From assembly GCF_018449545.1 (NCBI RefSeq), contig NZ_JAAVUR010000001.1, positions 124,001-188,000 on the forward strand: 64,000 nucleotides of DNA, written 5' to 3'. The notes beneath the pieces are model-generated. The model did no database searches, was not told where the DNA came from, and saw nothing but the letters and a program-made list of their open reading frames with translations. Shown one piece after another: positions 61,774 to 64,000 of this stretch (position 1 is its first letter; the number at the start of each line of letters is the position of its first letter). A program made the translations under genes and the position numbers. Source of the stretch: Granulicella sp. dw_53. Its GTDB lineage: Bacteria > Acidobacteriota > Terriglobia > Terriglobales > Acidobacteriaceae.

Positions 61774-61789
61774 GGTAGCGGTCGCTACC
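61774..61789. promoter_or_regulatory. Putative TetR operator
   Basis: GGTAGCGGTCGCTACC is a palindrome of 7-bp arms with a 2-bp centre, 20 bp before the tetR ATG. CATAAT nearby (61795-61790, minus strand) may be the -10 element of the same promoter. Confidence 0.75.
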
Positions 61790-61836
61790 ATTATGCAATG
61801 ATAGCTTGCGCCATGATTAGTTTGCTACCGCAATCT

Positions 61837-61860
61837 TTACAAACTTTTACAAAGCCTTAC
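61837..61860. promoter_or_regulatory. Three TTAC boxes at 10-bp spacing
   Basis: TTAC ends at 61840, 61850 and 61860 on the plus strand, orientation opposite to the promoters of minus-strand genes. No TGTAAT lies 23 bp on. It may act on the gene at 61955 or on tetR. Confidence 0.5.
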
Positions 61861-61954
61861 TCCATAAACGCGAGGGCAGATCAGACTTCAAAAGCAATGC
61901 AGCCTCTCCTCATGCAGTCAGTGGGGAGTTCCTATAGATCGGATATGAAGGCGA

Positions 61955-62170
61955 ATGAGCGAGACCGGAGCTAACGGAGTAGGGGGAGGGCCTTGGGAGA
62001 GTGTCCACGTCTGCCCTAATTGTGGATACGTCATCAATCTTGCGGATATAGATCTCCGCGCGATAACGACTGGAATCGTATCGTGCCCCCGTTGCGAGTG
62101 GGCGGGCAAGATCGAGATTCAGATTGTTGGTAGTAGCGGTCCGGCACCGAAGCGTGAGGAGGAGAGGTAG
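61955..62170 (+). CDS. Small zinc-ribbon protein
   Basis: Protein of 71 residues with VCPNCGYVINLADIDLRAIT and TGIVSCPRCEWAGKIEI: a four-Cys zinc ribbon. No further domain. It is on the opposite strand to its neighbours. GGCGAATGAGCG precedes it, without a strong ribosome binding site. Function unknown. Confidence 0.6.
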   Translation: MSETGANGVGGGPWESVHVCPNCGYVINLADIDLRAITTGIVSCPRCEWAGKIEIQIVGSSGPAPKREEER

Positions 62171-62173
62171 AGC

Positions 62174-63109
62174 TTACGCCGAAATCGGAAGTGGTAACTG
62201 TTTATAGGTGCTTATTTCAGAAGTTTTGCGGACGAACGACCGCACGATTTCGCTCGCAATCTTGGACTCATTATCTGCTCGGGAGACGAGGAATGTTCGT
62301 AGCCGGACATTATGCTCCGCAAGTGGCCGGATAGTCACTCCGTTGCGAGCCATTAGCAAAGCTCCCGCCTTCACTAAGAATGCCACCGCTGAACTGTCCG
62401 CAACAAACGGAAATGCCTCTTCCGGGGCGGTGATGTGCTGGATACGTCCGGGACGCACATTACGTCGTTCTGCCGCTTCGAGGATCAGATCATACAGAGG
62501 AGGGTGCAGCCTACGTTCAAAGAGAATCCATTTGCGCCCGTTCATATCGGCGAAGGTGACTTCTGGTTTCTCCGCCAAAGCATCTCTCCGCGCCATCGCA
62601 ATATAGAAGGGAGTGTCCGCGATCTGGATTTGGGTAAGCAACGCCGATTCTGGAGGCTCGTTAGCGATCGCCAAATCTAGTGTGCCGTCCATTAGATCGT
62701 GGACGAGGTCCACGGAGTATTGGCTTGCCAATTCAATCCTCAGCTTCGGGTAGAGCGGAAGGTGGATAGACATCAGAGTCGAAGTGAGGAATGGGTCGGT
62801 ATACGGGGAACGTCCGATATGGAAAGGCACGTCCACGTCCTGCATCACGGCCCTGGCCGCTTGAACGGCTCGCTCGCTGTAGAGGAGGGAAAGTCTTGCT
62901 TGTTGGATGTAGGCCCGCCCCGCATCATTCAAAAGCACGCTTTTGCGGTTCCGAACGAATAGTGGTCCGCCGACAATCGTTTCAAGGTCTTGGATGTTCT
63001 TCGTCAGCATCGGCTGACTGATACGGACCTTCCGCGCTGCCCGCTGATAATGCAACTCTTCAGCAAGAGCGATGGCCGATTCCATCAATTTCGTTTCATT
63101 TCGCAGCAT
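62174..63109 (-). CDS. LysR-family transcriptional regulator
   Basis: Regulator of about 311 residues: N-terminal HTH AIALAEELHYQRAARKVRIS, QPMLTKNIQDLETIVGGPLF and a substrate-binding domain from about 90 (FHIGRSPYTDPFLTSTL). The ATG at 63109 follows GGGAGCCCGT; 63121 is an alternative. The target is not obvious, since no divergent metabolic gene follows. It lies last before the recombination genes. Confidence 0.85.
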   Translation of the reverse strand: MLRNETKLMESAIALAEELHYQRAARKVRISQPMLTKNIQDLETIVGGPLFVRNRKSVLLNDAGRAYIQQARLSLLYSERAVQAARAVMQDVDVPFHIGRSPYTDPFLTSTLMSIHLPLYPKLRIELASQYSVDLVHDLMDGTLDLAIANEPPESALLTQIQIADTPFYIAMARRDALAEKPEVTFADMNGRKWILFERRLHPPLYDLILEAAERRNVRPGRIQHITAPEEAFPFVADSSAVAFLVKAGALLMARNGVTIRPLAEHNVRLRTFLVSRADNESKIASEIVRSFVRKTSEISTYKQLPLPISA

Positions 63110-63224
63110 ACGGGCTCCCATGAACTCTGAGTAGATGGGATGGGACGACGCGCTGGCGAAGCGATAAGCGGTGTCAAATGAACTGGATGCGCGCTGGACG
63201 TCCCACCGCTAAAACATTGCGACA

Positions 63225-63395
63225 TTAGATGCAACCTGCACAAAAAAGGTAAACGTGATGATCCTTATTCTTCCTGTTGATAAGTAGCCTCTCTTTGTGA
63301 ATTGGACACCGTATCGCATGGTGGGCCATCTTCGGAGCACGGTACGTTATCTCTGCCCTGAGCCGCGCCAGGGCCGCTTCGACGGGAGGTTCCAT
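63225..63395 (-). CDS. Possible small zinc-binding protein
   Basis: A frame of 56 residues ending RCPIHKERLLINRKNKDHHV and YLFCAGCI, with CxxH and CxxC pairs that could bind zinc. Its start overlaps that of the excisionase gene on the other strand. No ribosome binding site is evident. It may be chance. Confidence 0.3.
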   Translation of the reverse strand: MEPPVEAALARLRAEITYRAPKMAHHAIRCPIHKERLLINRKNKDHHVYLFCAGCI

Positions 63396-63651
63396 GCTCT
63401 CAACCGCAAAGCCCAACCCCCGCAGGCTAATTCCTGCGTTCGAGCCATTGCTCGATCTTCACGAAGCTGCTTCGGTATTGGGGATGCATTGGAAGACCTT
63501 AGAGGGGAAGGCACGCCACAAAGAAGTGCCCGCTTTCAAGGTAGGAAAACGTTGGAGATTCCGTTTAAGTTCCCTGGATTCGTGGCTAGAGACAGGCCTA
63601 AAATCGAATACAACCGATCAGGCCGCTGTGACTGGACAGGAGCGTCCTTGA
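63394..63651 (+). CDS. xis: Excisionase-family DNA-binding protein
   Basis: Protein of 85 residues with the MerR-like winged helix of excisionases: LLDLHEAASVLGMHWKTLEG, KARHKEVPAFKVGKRWRF, LSSLDSWL. It would bend the attachment site and favour excision. GGGAGG precedes the ATG. The stop overlaps the start of the integrase (TTGA). Confidence 0.8.
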   Translation: MLSTAKPNPRRLIPAFEPLLDLHEAASVLGMHWKTLEGKARHKEVPAFKVGKRWRFRLSSLDSWLETGLKSNTTDQAAVTGQERP

Positions 63652-64000
63652 AGTTCACACGGCAGCGTTTTCAGCGCGGCACCCTGCGCAAAGTTGCGCG
63701 GGCAGACAATCAATGGGCTTGGGAATACCGATACCAAGACCCCGAAACCAATAAGAGAAAATCCTTGTATCTGAGCGTGGAACAGTTCCCGACACAGACC
63801 GCTGCCGAAAGGCATCTGGGATCGTTTGTGCTCAAACTCAACGATGAAAATCCAACCCTCGCTGTATTAGACCCGACCTTTGACATCATCCTTGATCGTT
63901 TCATCACCGAAGAACGCTTGCTTGAAATCAAGAGTGTGCGCCCAGGTGAACGAAGCGATGGCATCGGCGAACTGAGCTATTCAACGGCTTCAGGCTACCT
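63648..64000 (+). CDS. int: Tyrosine-type site-specific integrase, 5' part
   Basis: Starts at TTG 63648 with AGGAG 6 bp upstream and runs off the window; 117 residues are visible. RGTLRKVARADNQWAWEYRY is a typical arm-type DNA-binding start, followed by a helical segment (FDIILDRFITEERL) of the SAM-like core-binding domain. The catalytic domain with the Arg/His/Tyr residues lies outside. It reads away from the element towards the expected intact tRNA-fMet attachment site. Confidence 0.82.
   Translation, partial: MKFTRQRFQRGTLRKVARADNQWAWEYRYQDPETNKRKSLYLSVEQFPTQTAAERHLGSFVLKLNDENPTLAVLDPTFDIILDRFITEERLLEIKSVRPGERSDGIGELSYSTASGY

Noticed and set aside
61883..61888. Expected -10 element for the box group at 61837-61860
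   Set aside because: The bases 23 bp after the last box are AGACTT, unlike the TGTAAT of the other three promoters, so no promoter is called.
1..64000. CRISPR arrays and complete insertion sequences
   Set aside because: No regularly spaced repeats and no transposase gene were found in the window.

Overview
The window looks like most of one integrated conjugative element (ICE) in a soil bacterium, most likely an acidobacterium (Terriglobus/Granulicella/Edaphobacter type). The host call is inference. It rests on the fairly GC-rich coding style, the BtuB-like TonB receptor, and secreted LamG-like, DinB-like and DoxX-like cargo proteins that are common in that group. At the far left (93-137, minus strand) lies only the 3' half of an initiator tRNA-fMet gene, broken at the anticodon loop. 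At the far right (63394-64000) an excisionase-like gene and the start of a tyrosine-type integrase read towards the edge. This fits an element that begins at about 137, targets tRNA-fMet, and ends at an intact tRNA just beyond the window.

Layout. 0.35-1.35 kb: a DUF2384/RES toxin-antitoxin pair with a strong promoter. 1.5-11.1 kb: a complete VirB-type type IV secretion operon in the order B2, B3, B4, B9, B10, two small ORFs, B5-like, small ORF, B6, small ORF, B8, B11. 11.6-18.6 kb: DNA processing (SSB, RepB-type primase, RHH protein, an inverted-repeat-rich candidate oriT, MobC-like protein, TrwB-like coupling protein, MobF/TrwC relaxase-helicase), a layout like R388.

18.9-33.7 kb is a dense defence island. 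It holds a RloAB (AbiL-like) pair, and divergently a CBASS-like operon of CD-NTase, SLATT membrane effector, acidic protein and PD-(D/E)XK protein. Next come a DUF2971 protein, a possible TIKI/EreA/ChaN-fold protein, a second PD-(D/E)XK protein, and a SPARTA system (TIR-APAZ plus short Argonaute) whose operon continues into a RES-domain, probably NAD+-consuming, gene. A second DUF2971-like gene follows. 33.8-39.3 kb is an imuA-imuB-dnaE2 mutagenesis cassette in which dnaE2 carries an in-frame TAA. 39.5-45.2 kb holds element housekeeping: XRE regulator, response regulator with a zinc ribbon, histidine kinase, ArdC antirestriction protein, DUF6908 protein and ParB-like protein, closed by a strong terminator.

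45.3-63.1 kb is metabolic and stress cargo, nearly all on the minus strand: MerR plus a TonB receptor, a flavin amine oxidase with Tat signal, two LamG-like paralogues, DinB, DoxX and metallo-beta-lactamase-fold proteins, an ECF sigma factor, a CpxAR-like two-component system, an MFS exporter with a membrane protein and TetR repressor, and a LysR regulator. Regulatory DNA ties this cargo together. Three promoters (MBL gene, LamG-like lipoprotein, ECF sigma) share three GTAA-type boxes at exact 10-bp spacing, placed at an identical distance from a TGTAAT -10 element. The TetR operator core recurs inside the -35/-10 spacer of the promoter upstream of the amine oxidase.
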